From contig JAYOLW010000001.1 in NCBI GenBank assembly GCA_038120515.1, positions 1 to 64,000 on the forward strand: a stretch of 64,000 nucleotides of DNA, written 5' to 3'. Shown piece after piece: positions 1 to 8,452 of this stretch. The translations under genes and the position numbers were made by a program. The DNA is from JADHOX01 sp038120515 (GTDB taxonomy: Bacteria > Pseudomonadota > Alphaproteobacteria > Rickettsiales > JABIRX01). The first letter of the stretch is position 1, and every line of letters begins with the position of its first letter. The notes below the pieces were generated by a model, which was given only the letters and a program-made list of their open reading frames with translations, ran no database searches and had not been told where the DNA came from.

Positions 1-1928
1 TAAAGCTTAAAATAAAATCCCATAAATTTTGATTTTTGCTTAGATATGCTAACACTCACAGGACATGATGATGTACAAGCAGTACATGCCAGGCAACTAT
101 TTAAGCTTTGATATATTTGATTAAGGATTTTTTGGTTGGCCTTGGCAAAACGTTGTTTTGATTGCTTATTTTCATTAGTTTGTTGTTTACTAATCAGATT
201 TAACCACAACCTTAAAAGCTGACTTCGGCCTTTAGGTGAATATTTTAAATTTTTCGTCACTTTATAAGTGGGGCACATTAATTGCTGATCATCATTTGAT
301 AAGCATTTAGCATTACCATTACACATTAATGTTTGCTCAAATTCTAATTTAAAATTTTGAGGAATATCTTTGTTAAAATCGGCCTGCAGGTTTTTGTCTA
401 AAGCCATTTCTTGTTTTGAGTTATCGGCAACTATTTTACCAGGGTTAAAAATATTTAACGGGTCTAGTTTTGCTTTTATTTCTGTAAAAATCTCGATTAT
501 TTTATTGCCAAAATATTCTTCGGCTACAGGGCTTCTAAAACCTGCGCTATGTTCACCCCAAATGACACCATTATATTTTTTGACAAGTTGAATAACCGCG
601 GAAGTAATTTCAATAAGTAGTTTTTTATCAGTTTGAGTTTCAAGATTAAGTGCTGGGCGCACATGAACAAGCCCGACATCGGCATGTCCATAGATCACAT
701 ATTCAAGCTTATATTCATCAAGTAAATTTTTTAATTCACTAATATATTCTGCAAGATGTTTGACAGGAACAGCTGCATCTTCAATGAAAGGAATCGGTTT
801 TTTTATCGGATTAAAATTTGCTGCGATACCAACAGCATTTTTGCGCATTAAATATAGCGCCTTAATGTCATCATGATCTGTGCAGATAATGTGATTAGTA
901 GCTTTTGAAGCTTTCTGATTTTTGTCAAAATTATCAAGCGTTTTTTGGAGCTCTGCTTTGTCATTTGCTTTGAATTCTATTAAAGCAATTGCTGGACTAT
1001 CAGAGTTTTGATAAATTTTATTTTGAATCTCTTTGGTTGTTTGATCTTGTTTTGCTAGTTTTAAAATCTTCTCATCCATGGTTTCAATTCCATATGGATT
1101 AGATTTTAGAATATGCGTTACATCGTTTATTGATTCGGTAAAATTATCATAAAAGTTAACAATTACAGCACGCTCAGATTTTACTTTAATAATTTTTAAT
1201 TTTGTAGAAATGATAATTCCAATAGTGCCTTCACTACCCGCAAATAAATAATTGAAATTCTTAGTTTTTAGTAATTTTAAAAGATTATAACCAGTAGCAT
1301 AGCGAATATGGTCAGGATAATTCTTTTCGATTTCAGATTTGTTGGCTTCAGCTAATTTTAATATTTCGGCTAAAGCTTTAGGATGCTGACTCTCATTAAT
1401 TATTTGAATATCGCCATTATGATCGATATATTTGATCTCTAAAATATTATCGCCCATACGGCCATGATGATAAGAGCCGCTGCCACATGCATCAGTTGCA
1501 ATCATGCCACCAATTGTGGCTCTGTCATATGGTGAGATATCCACAGGGAAATAATAGTTAAACTCGGCTAAGGCTTTGTTAACATTATTTAGAATTACCC
1601 CTGGTTCTACTTCGATGAAATTATTTTGGTAATCTGTGCTGGTGATTTTATTAAAATGAGTTTTTAAATCAATAATGATACCAGCGCTAAGGCTTTGACC
1701 ATTGGTTCCTGTGCCACCACCTCTTGCGGCAAAGAAAATGTCTGGATATGATTTCGATAATTTAACCATTAGCTGGATATCAGCAATAGTTTTTGGCGCT
1801 ATTATTGCCGCTGGAAGTTTTTGATAAATTGAATTATCGGTTGCATGTACAAACCGCGAGGTGAAATCCTGATAAATATCACCAGAAAAATTATGATTAT
1901 TACTAAGTGCTGCTAAGTAATCTTGCAA
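1..1928 (-). CDS. YdiJ-family FAD/Fe-S oxidoreductase (probable D-2-hydroxyglutarate/D-lactate type dehydrogenase), partial
   Basis: The frame is open on the minus strand from 1928 down to the left window edge with no stop, giving about 642 residues of a family that is usually about 1000. An FAD-binding (PCMH-type) N-terminus is visible, with the TDNSIYQ and RGGGTGTNGQS motifs (the latter near residues 69-79). Further on come CNGNAKC and SPKGR motifs, and a ferredoxin-like cluster C612-x2-C615-x2-C618-x3-C622-P. This order matches E. coli YdiJ, which oxidises a D-2-hydroxyacid and passes electrons through FAD and 4Fe-4S centres. No ATG lies upstream of the conserved region. The first usable codon is TTG at 1928, with an in-frame TAA four codons before it. 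The C-terminal half lies outside the window. The family is clear; the exact substrate is not. Confidence 0.9.
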   Translation of the reverse strand, partial: MQDYLAALSNNHNFSGDIYQDFTSRFVHATDNSIYQKLPAAIIAPKTIADIQLMVKLSKSYPDIFFAARGGGTGTNGQSLSAGIIIDLKTHFNKITSTDYQNNFIEVEPGVILNNVNKALAEFNYYFPVDISPYDRATIGGMIATDACGSGSYHHGRMGDNILEIKYIDHNGDIQIINESQHPKALAEILKLAEANKSEIEKNYPDHIRYATGYNLLKLLKTKNFNYLFAGSEGTIGIIISTKLKIIKVKSERAVIVNFYDNFTESINDVTHILKSNPYGIETMDEKILKLAKQDQTTKEIQNKIYQNSDSPAIALIEFKANDKAELQKTLDNFDKNQKASKATNHIICTDHDDIKALYLMRKNAVGIAANFNPIKKPIPFIEDAAVPVKHLAEYISELKNLLDEYKLEYVIYGHADVGLVHVRPALNLETQTDKKLLIEITSAVIQLVKKYNGVIWGEHSAGFRSPVAEEYFGNKIIEIFTEIKAKLDPLNIFNPGKIVADNSKQEMALDKNLQADFNKDIPQNFKLEFEQTLMCNGNAKCLSNDDQQLMCPTYKVTKNLKYSPKGRSQLLRLWLNLISKQQTNENKQSKQRFAKANQKILNQIYQSLNSCLACTACTSSCPVSVSISKQKSKFMGFYFKL

Positions 1929-2008
1929 TTTGCTATATTAAGAATTCGAGCTTGATTAAACTTAGATAAAATATTTACTCAATAATTATTTATCAGATAT
2001 GGAGGATT

Positions 2009-3505
2009 TTATAAAAATAATTTACTGATAACCGCACCAGAAATACCAGCTATTAATCCAATGGTCGTAATTGAAATATAGTTTTGGATATGAGCTTTGC
2101 GGTTTTTCTTAGCAGCTAAAATATCGGATAGGTCATCAATTATTTGCGGTAATTTATAAAGGAGTTTAGTTCCCTTTAAGGTGAAATCTTTAACATTTGC
2201 TTTAATACCCATATTTTCTTTACTCCATTCTTCCATCCAAGGTTTGCCAAGATCCCACATATTTACTTTGTTATCTAAGTCACGCACTACGCCTTCAATT
2301 GTCAGTAAAGTCTTTTGCAGTAATAATAATTGTGGCTGGGTTTCCATGCCATAATGCTCTGTTATTTGGAATAAAAGCTCAAGTAATTTTGCAATTGATA
2401 TTTGTTCAAATGGTAGGCCAAAAACAGGCTCGCCGATGGCTCTTGAAGCGAGAGCAAAATCTGCAATATCAGTGTTTGCCGGAATATAGCCAGCATCAAG
2501 ATGGATCTTGGCAATATATTCATAATCTCTTCTGATAAAACCATCTAAGATTTTGGTGACATAAATTCTGTCATCACGCGAAAGTTTGCCGATAATGCCA
2601 AAATCAAGTAAAGCAACTTTGCCATCTGATTGAATAAGTATGTTACCCGGATGTAGATCTGCATGAAAAAAACCATCGCGATACGCCATATCAAAATAAC
2701 ATAATAATAGATTTTCCGATATTGCTTTTAAGTCATGTTTTTGTTTGATTAGGGTATCTTTTTGATTAATTTTAATGCCATCAATCCATTCCAGTACCAT
2801 AATTTTTTCAGATGAATAATCCCAGAAAATTTTAGGAATATGGATCTTGGAATTATATTTTAGATTTTCAGCTAACTGGTTTGCAGCAGCTGCTTCATAA
2901 CGAAGATCTAATTCTTGTAATGAAGTTTTTTCAAATGTTTTAACGACTTCAATAAGCTTGAGTCTTTTAAGAATTTTAAAACAATTGCCAATTCTAGCGA
3001 TAAAAAACAAAAAGCTAATATCACGTTTAAAACGTTGGCGAATTCTTGGTCTTAATACTTTTACAGCGACTTCTTTCTGATCATGAGTTTTCGCTTTAAA
3101 GACTTCAGCAATTGATGCAACCGAAACTGCTTGTTCATTAAACTCTAAAAATGTGGTTTTGAGATCTGTTTTAAATTCTTTCTCTAATATTTTTTTGATT
3201 TTAGCGAATTTCTCAGCTGGTAAATCATCTTGAAGTTTGATTAAATCATTTGCAATTTCTACGCCAATTAAATCTGATCTAATTGATAAAAATTGACCAA
3301 GCTTAATGAAGGTTGGTCCCATTTTACTAAAAGCTAAACATAGCTTTTCTCCGTTAGATTTTTTTAAATGAAAGATATTAAAGATTCTAAAAGGTAAAAT
3401 TATAAAATTTAAAACTGGAATCTTACGGCAGAAAAACAAAGCATCATAGAAGATTAAGATGCTTGCATAATAGATTAATGAAATGAGGTTTTTAATGAAC
3501 AGCAT
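2009..3505 (-). CDS. ubiB: UbiB, ABC1/ADCK-family kinase-like ubiquinone biosynthesis protein
   Basis: This 498-residue protein has the features of UbiB, an atypical kinase-like ATPase that supports ubiquinone synthesis at the inner membrane. The N-terminal KxGQ signature is seen as FIKLGQFLSIRSDL. It is followed by an alanine-rich nucleotide loop (VASIAEVFKAK), the catalytic HADLHPGNIL and the metal-binding LLDFG. A hydrophobic helix at the extreme C-terminus (TTIGLIAGISGAVIS region) would anchor it in the membrane. Its ATG overlaps the ubiE stop codon by one base (TGATG), so the pair is an operon with likely translational coupling. Length is slightly below the E. coli protein. Role as a family is firm; UbiB's molecular reaction remains incompletely defined. 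Confidence 0.95.
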   Translation of the reverse strand: MLFIKNLISLIYYASILIFYDALFFCRKIPVLNFIILPFRIFNIFHLKKSNGEKLCLAFSKMGPTFIKLGQFLSIRSDLIGVEIANDLIKLQDDLPAEKFAKIKKILEKEFKTDLKTTFLEFNEQAVSVASIAEVFKAKTHDQKEVAVKVLRPRIRQRFKRDISFLFFIARIGNCFKILKRLKLIEVVKTFEKTSLQELDLRYEAAAANQLAENLKYNSKIHIPKIFWDYSSEKIMVLEWIDGIKINQKDTLIKQKHDLKAISENLLLCYFDMAYRDGFFHADLHPGNILIQSDGKVALLDFGIIGKLSRDDRIYVTKILDGFIRRDYEYIAKIHLDAGYIPANTDIADFALASRAIGEPVFGLPFEQISIAKLLELLFQITEHYGMETQPQLLLLQKTLLTIEGVVRDLDNKVNMWDLGKPWMEEWSKENMGIKANVKDFTLKGTKLLYKLPQIIDDLSDILAAKKNRKAHIQNYISITTIGLIAGISGAVISKLFL

Positions 3506-4257
3506 CAGGGTTTTTCAGCAGTGTAAATTGTCGTGATTCCTTGGAATAAATTTTTAAATTGAGCGTTTTGAAATTTTTGCTCTGTTATCATCTTGGTAAA
3601 TTCAGCAGGTTTTGGAAACATACGAATTGATTCAACGAAATATTGGTAAGATTCCTCATCACCTGTTATCATTTTACCAAATTTAGGAATTAAATTAAAA
3701 GAGTAAAAATCATAAGCTTTCTTTAAAATACCTTCTGGAATATCTGAAAATTCAAGACATAAAAATTTGCCACCAGGTTTTAAAACTCTAAATGCTTCAT
3801 TTAAGCCCTGGTTAAGATCAGTGAAGTTTCGAATTCCATATGCGATAGTATAATAATCAAAATAATTGTCAGGAAGACCAGTATTCTCACCATTAATAAC
3901 ATGAAATTTAAAATTACCGTCAATATGATTTTCATCAATAACACGATCTTCAGCTATTTTAAGCATCTCTTGATTAATATCAGCAAGTGTGAGCTCAAGA
4001 TTTACCCCTTGTTTTTTAGCTTTTTCAAAAATTTTAAACGCAATGTCCCCAGTACCAGAGGCCATGTCTAATATTTTAAGATCATTTTCTAGGTATAGAT
4101 GATCAATGAAGATCTTCTTCCAGATTCTATGCAAACCAAAACTCATTACATCATTCATAATGTCATATTTTCCAGCAACTGAGGCAAAGACATTATTAAC
4201 TAAGCTTTGTTTCTGTCCTTGATTTACTGTTTTAAAGCCGAAATTTGTTTTAGAAAT
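3505..4257 (-). CDS. ubiE: UbiE, ubiquinone/menaquinone C-methyltransferase (apparent ATT start)
   Basis: SAM-dependent methyltransferase of the ubiquinone pathway, with motif I LDMASGTGDIAF and the later AYGIRNFTD and LKPGGKFLCLEFS motifs. The first in-frame ATG is at 4158. The conserved UbiE N-terminus (NFGFKTV and NNVFASVAGKYDIMND) is encoded upstream of it in the same frame, and there is no ATG, GTG or TTG before the upstream TAA. An ATT at 4257-4255 preceded by AGGG gives 250 residues, the usual UbiE length of about 251, so ATT is the proposed start. A consensus-like promoter lies just upstream. Starting at 4158 would give 217 residues and lose conserved sequence. Product is certain; the start codon is inference. 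Confidence 0.92.
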   Translation of the reverse strand: MSKTNFGFKTVNQGQKQSLVNNVFASVAGKYDIMNDVMSFGLHRIWKKIFIDHLYLENDLKILDMASGTGDIAFKIFEKAKKQGVNLELTLADINQEMLKIAEDRVIDENHIDGNFKFHVINGENTGLPDNYFDYYTIAYGIRNFTDLNQGLNEAFRVLKPGGKFLCLEFSDIPEGILKKAYDFYSFNLIPKFGKMITGDEESYQYFVESIRMFPKPAEFTKMITEQKFQNAQFKNLFQGITTIYTAEKP

Positions 4258-4291
4258 TTTGATTACCCTAATTGAAATTTTTAAGATGTTA

Positions 4292-4320
4292 AAAATATGC
4301 CATAGATAAAGTTAAGTCAA
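4292..4320 (-). promoter_or_regulatory. Probable sigma70 promoter of ubiE-ubiB
   Basis: On the minus strand TTGACT (4320-4315) and TATTTT (4297-4292) are separated by 17 bp. The predicted transcript would begin roughly 30 bases before the proposed ATT start of ubiE. This fits the view that no conventional start codon is hidden further upstream. Confidence 0.5.
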
Positions 4321-4400
4321 ATTGATACTTCTTAAAAAAACTATTTTCGTATAAAAAAATTTAGCTATGGATGATTGATAAACCTTAATTTGATTTTATT

Positions 4401-5366
4401 ATGCTAAGAATTATAATTTGTTTTGTCACTTTTTTTGCTTTCGTGTCTGTAAATGCGGAGGTTACGATTCAAAAAAGAGGTGACTATATATACATTACAG
4501 GTGATGGGATGCCAAATCATGCAACTGGTGATTTCCCATCAAGATCAAATCCAAATGCTATATCAGCGCAAAATTACAATTTTAAAGTGCCTGCCTATCC
4601 TAAAAGGAATGCTTCTGTCACGGAGATTGGACAAAATACATTTGGTATTGCAATAAATGGTGTTCCATTTGATCCACCAACTGCAGAGTTCTGGAATAAT
4701 GATAGAAGTTCTGGATGGGCAGAGGAAGGAATTGTTGATGGTAAAAGATATCTAGGAATAGATACAAGCAATGCTCATGTGCAACCAACCGGAGCATATC
4801 ATTATCATGGTGTTCCTGAAGCAATTATTAAAGATAATATCCAGTATATTGGTTATGCAGCTGACGGATTTCCGATTTATTATAATGCTAATTTAAAATC
4901 TAGTTACAAATTAAAATCAGGTTCAAGGCCTAATAATTCACCAGGTGGTAATTATGACGGTAAATATAATAAGGATTTTGAATATGTTGAAGGCTTGGGT
5001 GATTTAGGCCAGTGTAATGAATATACAGGGGTTACTCCAGAATACCCTGATGGAGCTACATATTATGTTGTTACTGAAACATTTCCATTTGCGCCAAGAT
5101 GTTGGATTGGTTCTCCTGATTCGTCATTCTTTAAGCAGGGACGTGGAGGTAATCAAAGAGATAGAATGTCGTCAGGCCGAAGAGGTGAAAGTTCAGGTAA
5201 TCCTCTAAATGAACCGCCAGAACAAGCAATTGCAGCATGTAGCGGACTTAGCTCAGGTGATAGCTGTGAGTTTGAAGGTAGAAGAGGTGAAACTGTCTCC
5301 GGTTCTTGTCATGATAGCCCGCATGGTATTGCTTGTAGGCCGGCAAATATGCGTGGTAGAAAATAG
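4401..5366 (+). CDS. Secreted YHYH-domain protein with Cys-rich C-terminal module
   Basis: The 321-residue product starts with a signal peptide (hydrophobic residues 4-18, likely cleavage after VNA at 19), so it is probably exported. The YHYH domain occupies about residues 60-240; the name-giving motif is AYHYHG at 132-137, with GYAADGFPIY at 151-160. YHYH domains occur in bacterial and algal extracellular proteins, and their biochemical role is not established. An Arg/Gly/Ser-rich linker (about 246-267) leads to a C-terminal module with four cysteines (C280, C289, C303, C312) in the pattern AC-x8-C-x13-C-x8-C. This probably forms disulfides in the periplasm or outside. The gene sits alone between divergent ubiE and co-directional mutM. 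Confidence 0.85.
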   Translation: MLRIIICFVTFFAFVSVNAEVTIQKRGDYIYITGDGMPNHATGDFPSRSNPNAISAQNYNFKVPAYPKRNASVTEIGQNTFGIAINGVPFDPPTAEFWNNDRSSGWAEEGIVDGKRYLGIDTSNAHVQPTGAYHYHGVPEAIIKDNIQYIGYAADGFPIYYNANLKSSYKLKSGSRPNNSPGGNYDGKYNKDFEYVEGLGDLGQCNEYTGVTPEYPDGATYYVVTETFPFAPRCWIGSPDSSFFKQGRGGNQRDRMSSGRRGESSGNPLNEPPEQAIAACSGLSSGDSCEFEGRRGETVSGSCHDSPHGIACRPANMRGRK

Positions 5367-5442
5367 CATAAGTTTTTATATTTGAAAAACCGCTTAATTA
5401 GTCTATAACTATCTAAGTAAAAATTTATAGATTAATATTCTT

Positions 5443-6270
5443 ATGCCCGAATTGCCAGAAGTTGAAACCGTAGCCAATCAAATAAGACCAAATCTTATTG
5501 GTCGGAAGTTTTTATCTGTTAAGTTTTCGGATAAAAATTTGCGTTATAACACTCCAAAATCAAGGTTTGATTTAGTGCTTAACAGTAAGATCGAAAAGGT
5601 AGTAAGAAGAGCAAAATATATTCAGATCTTTTTGGCCAATTCAAATGTACTTGTTTTGCATCTTGGCATGTCTGGCAGAATTAAATTTCATCGAGATAAT
5701 CAGGAAGCAGAAAAACATGATCATATTATTGCAAGATTAGATTCAAAGCAGGATTTTGTCTTTAATGATCCAAGAAGATTTGGTATGTTTGATGTTACGA
5801 ATCAAAACGAACTCCTGCAGTCAAAATATTTCAAGGATTTAGGGCCCGAGGCTCTAGCTGATGATTTTAACAAAAACTACCTTTATGAGATTTGTCAAAA
5901 AAGCAAAACTAATATCAAAACGGTTATTATGAATCAAAATATTGTCGTTGGTGTTGGTAATATTTATGCGCTTGAAAGTCTTTTTAAAGCCAGGATTCAT
6001 CCGAAAACAAATGCTAGTAAATTAACTCTAGCTCAGTCCCGAAACCTTGTCGAAAATATCAAAGCAACATTATTAATAGCAATTGAAAAGGGTGGTTCAT
6101 CTATAAGAGATTATAAGCAGGTTGATGGCAGTTCTGCTTATTTCCAACATGAATTTCTAGTCTATGGAAAAGAGGGTGAGTCTTGTAAAGTTTGTGGCAC
6201 AGAAATAGACAGGATTGTTCAAAATAATCGTTCGAGTTTTTTCTGTCCAAATTGTCAAAAATTGAAGTGA
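5443..6270 (+). CDS. mutM: Formamidopyrimidine-DNA glycosylase (Fpg/MutM)
   Basis: Base-excision repair glycosylase/AP lyase that removes 8-oxoguanine and ring-opened purines. The protein (275 residues) begins MPELPEVETV, so the catalytic proline and glutamate follow directly once the initiator Met is removed. LHLGMSGR and NDPRRFG motifs are present, and the helix-two-turn-helix VGVGNIYALESLF lies in the centre. The C-terminal zinc finger is intact: CKVCG, then CPNCQ at the very end. Length is typical. It lies near ubiE-ubiB, a neighbourhood common in alphaproteobacteria, though here the secreted YHYH gene intervenes. Confidence 0.97.
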   Translation: MPELPEVETVANQIRPNLIGRKFLSVKFSDKNLRYNTPKSRFDLVLNSKIEKVVRRAKYIQIFLANSNVLVLHLGMSGRIKFHRDNQEAEKHDHIIARLDSKQDFVFNDPRRFGMFDVTNQNELLQSKYFKDLGPEALADDFNKNYLYEICQKSKTNIKTVIMNQNIVVGVGNIYALESLFKARIHPKTNASKLTLAQSRNLVENIKATLLIAIEKGGSSIRDYKQVDGSSAYFQHEFLVYGKEGESCKVCGTEIDRIVQNNRSSFFCPNCQKLK

Positions 6271-6271
6271 T

Positions 6272-6306
6272 AACTGGCTTGGTTTTGTTTGTAAAACCAA
6301 GCAGTT
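6272..6306. terminator. Hairpin between convergent mutM and pgpA, probable bidirectional terminator
   Basis: GCTTGGTTTT (6277-6286) pairs with AAAACCAAGC (6293-6302) around a 6-base loop. AACT (6272-6275) and AGTT (6303-6306) extend it beyond one bulged G. It lies exactly between the mutM stop and the convergent pgpA end. There is no long U tract outside the stem, so termination strength is uncertain. Confidence 0.6.
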
Positions 6307-6329
6307 TGATCAATTGATAATTCTGATGA

Positions 6330-6884
6330 TTAGAAAAGTGAGAAAATTGCTGCAGTTAAAATGCCGGCAAAAACACCCGCTACTATATCATCCATCAAAA
6401 CACTAAAACTGTCGTCTTTACGATCATAATAACCAACTAAGCTTAGTTTTGAAATATCAAAAAATCGGAAAAATACAAAGCTAGTAAAGATCACAAAAAT
6501 ATTTAAAATATAAGAATCGTAGATTTTAATCAATGTTGGGTTTGTAAATGAGAGGATGAAATAAGCGATAAAGCAGGCAAAATATTGTCCGGCATATTCA
6601 TCTAAAACTACTTCTTTCGGGTCGTGTTTTTTTGTTATTTCACAATAACGGTTGATAAAAAAGTAACTCGTTAGAAAGATAAAAGGAATATAAATAAAAT
6701 TTAATTTGTGAATAAAATGAATTGATACTGCAAAATCTATCATACCAATAATAGAGCCAAAAGTGCCTGGAGCAAATTTAATGTAACCAATACCCATTAC
6801 TGTTGCAGCAAGGTTGGTTGGGCTGAATCTGCCAATTGGTTGATAAGATTGATTATTTGTTTCCTTATGTGTTTTGTTTCTCAT
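6330..6884 (-). CDS. pgpA: Phosphatidylglycerophosphatase A
   Basis: This integral membrane enzyme removes phosphate from phosphatidylglycerophosphate to give phosphatidylglycerol. The protein (184 residues) carries the PgpA signatures PGTFGSIIG near the N-terminus, VLDEYAGQYFACF in the middle and DDIVAGVFAG near the C-terminus, with several hydrophobic segments between them. The N-terminus has about 25 extra hydrophilic residues before the conserved NLAATVMGIGY. Its start overlaps the 3' end of ispDF by 4 bp, so the two are probably one transcript. Both supply lipid precursors. Confidence 0.93.
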   Translation of the reverse strand: MRNKTHKETNNQSYQPIGRFSPTNLAATVMGIGYIKFAPGTFGSIIGMIDFAVSIHFIHKLNFIYIPFIFLTSYFFINRYCEITKKHDPKEVVLDEYAGQYFACFIAYFILSFTNPTLIKIYDSYILNIFVIFTSFVFFRFFDISKLSLVGYYDRKDDSFSVLMDDIVAGVFAGILTAAIFSLF

Positions 6885-8032
6885 GTTAAGATAGCAGTTA
6901 AAGTTGATAAAACGGCGATTGCGTTGCCTTGTCCGATATCACCGATTTTTTCATTCGTTGTAGCTTTTATATTAACTTGTTCTTTTTTTAAATGAAAAAT
7001 TCTTGCAATATTATCTCTAATTAATGTTTTGTAGGGTGAGAGTTTTGGAAGCTCTAATATTATGGTGATATCAATATATGTGACATTGACGTTATAATTA
7101 GTGGCAATTTCTATTGCACGCTTGATAAAGTCGATTGAATTGCGATTTTTGTTTTCAGCTTTATCATCAGGAAATAATTCGCCTATATCTGAGCCACTGC
7201 ATAAACCTAAAACTGCGTCAGTTAAGCTATGTAATAAAACATCGCCATCAGAATGTGCTATTAAGCTACGATTATGGGGTATGCTAATACCGCCAAGTAT
7301 GATTTCAGTGTTAGTTATTTCTTCACTAAAACGATGTAAATCATACCCATTAGAGTAGCGATATTGCGGTGTATGTAAAAGTTTTTGAGCGATCTCGTAA
7401 TCTGCAAACTCGGTAATCTTAAAATTGTTTTTTTCGCCCTCAATATAATTAATTTGAATATTATTTTGTTCCAAAAGACTGGCATCATCTGTTACGATGG
7501 TGCTGTGATCTTGGTTATGTAGCCTTTTGATAAGAGCAAATTGAAAGCCTTGTGGGGTTTGGGCAAGACCTAGTTCTGACCTGTCGATAGTTTCAAGAAT
7601 TTGGTTATTTTGTTTATTGAGTTTTTTTACGGTATCTATAACTGGTAATATAGGTATTACAGCCTGATTATTATCAAGGGCAGCTAAAATATTTTCAATT
7701 AAATTAATCGAGCAATTAAATCGCGCAGCATCATGAATTAGTATTTTTTCATTGTCGGAACAATAAATAGAGTTTAAGGCGTTTTTTACTGACTCTTGTC
7801 TAGTAAAGCCGCCTTTAACATATTTAAGTTTATCACCATATTGGTTTTTAACGATATCAAAATTGGCATTGTCATTATGGACTAAAATTATTTCTTGGAT
7901 GTCTGAAATAGCTAGAAATTTATCAATAATAATTTCAATGATTTGTTTATTGCCAAATTTCATAAATAATTTTGATGATTTATGTTGAAACCTTGAAGAT
8001 GATCCTGCTGCTAAGATAATTGCGATAGCCAT
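6881..8032 (-). CDS. ispDF: Bifunctional IspD/IspF isoprenoid biosynthesis enzyme
   Basis: The protein (383 residues) fuses two MEP-pathway enzymes. Residues 1-220 are IspD (CDP-methylerythritol synthesis): nucleotide-binding LAAGSSSRFQ at the N-terminus and HDAARF. From about residue 228 it is IspF (MEcPP synthase): YDLHRF supplies the Asp and His metal ligands, followed by HSDGDVLLHSLTDAVLGL and the C-terminal TTNEKIGDIGQGNAIA. IspE acts between them and is not in the window. The fused form is typical of alphaproteobacteria and epsilonproteobacteria. The product feeds ubiquinone and undecaprenyl phosphate synthesis. Confidence 0.96.
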   Translation of the reverse strand: MAIAIILAAGSSSRFQHKSSKLFMKFGNKQIIEIIIDKFLAISDIQEIILVHNDNANFDIVKNQYGDKLKYVKGGFTRQESVKNALNSIYCSDNEKILIHDAARFNCSINLIENILAALDNNQAVIPILPVIDTVKKLNKQNNQILETIDRSELGLAQTPQGFQFALIKRLHNQDHSTIVTDDASLLEQNNIQINYIEGEKNNFKITEFADYEIAQKLLHTPQYRYSNGYDLHRFSEEITNTEIILGGISIPHNRSLIAHSDGDVLLHSLTDAVLGLCSGSDIGELFPDDKAENKNRNSIDFIKRAIEIATNYNVNVTYIDITIILELPKLSPYKTLIRDNIARIFHLKKEQVNIKATTNEKIGDIGQGNAIAVLSTLTAILT

Positions 8033-8042
8033 AAATTATTAC

Positions 8043-8070
8043 TTGACGAATGAGCAATCATTGTTATAAA
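8043..8070 (+). promoter_or_regulatory. Probable promoter of rpsT
   Basis: TTGACG (8043-8048), a 16-bp spacer and TATAAA (8065-8070) precede rpsT. An AGGA ribosome-binding site lies at about 8099-8102, a few bases before the ATG. Confidence 0.6.
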
Positions 8071-8107
8071 TTCTCCCTCTTATTTTGTAAAGTAATTAGG
8101 AAATAAT

Positions 8108-8377
8108 ATGCCAAATCATAAATCAGCTGAAAAAAGAGTTAAGCAAACTGAAAGAAAAACAGAAATCAACAGGAATAGAAGATCTAGAATTAGATCTGCT
8201 GTTAAGTCGTTTTTGAAGATCGTTGCTGAAAAAAATAAAGAAAAAGCATATACTGAATTTCGCCTTGTTGAATCTGAAATTCGTCGTGGCGTTACCAAAG
8301 GTGTTACTAGAAAAGGTACTGCTTCTAGACAAATATCAAGGTTGTCTGCATTAATTAAAAGAACTTTTGCTGCTTAA
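8108..8377 (+). CDS. rpsT: 30S ribosomal protein S20
   Basis: Small basic protein of 89 residues beginning MPNHKSAEKRVKQTER and ending with a Lys/Arg-rich helix, as in bacterial S20, which binds 16S rRNA early in 30S assembly. It has a good Shine-Dalgarno sequence, its own promoter and a downstream hairpin terminator, so it is probably a single-gene transcript. In many alphaproteobacteria rpsT lies beside dnaA; here recG follows instead. Confidence 0.97.
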   Translation: MPNHKSAEKRVKQTERKTEINRNRRSRIRSAVKSFLKIVAEKNKEKAYTEFRLVESEIRRGVTKGVTRKGTASRQISRLSALIKRTFAA

Positions 8378-8421
8378 TCATTAAGCTTTTTAGTTAAAAA
8401 CTATTGTATTCATATGCAATT

Positions 8422-8444
8422 GAGCTATTTATATAGCTCTTTTT
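8422..8444 (+). terminator. Rho-independent terminator of rpsT
   Basis: GAGCTAT (8422-8428) pairs perfectly with ATAGCTC (8433-8439) around a 4-base TTAT loop, followed at once by TTTTT (8440-8444). It lies 45 bp after the rpsT stop and inside the longest possible recG frame. This argues that recG starts downstream of it. Confidence 0.8.
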
Positions 8445-8452
8445 GTGTTTTG

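Noticed and set aside
370..591. 73-codon plus-strand frame near the left edge
   Set aside because: It is antisense to the YdiJ-family gene, which is open and well conserved over the whole region.
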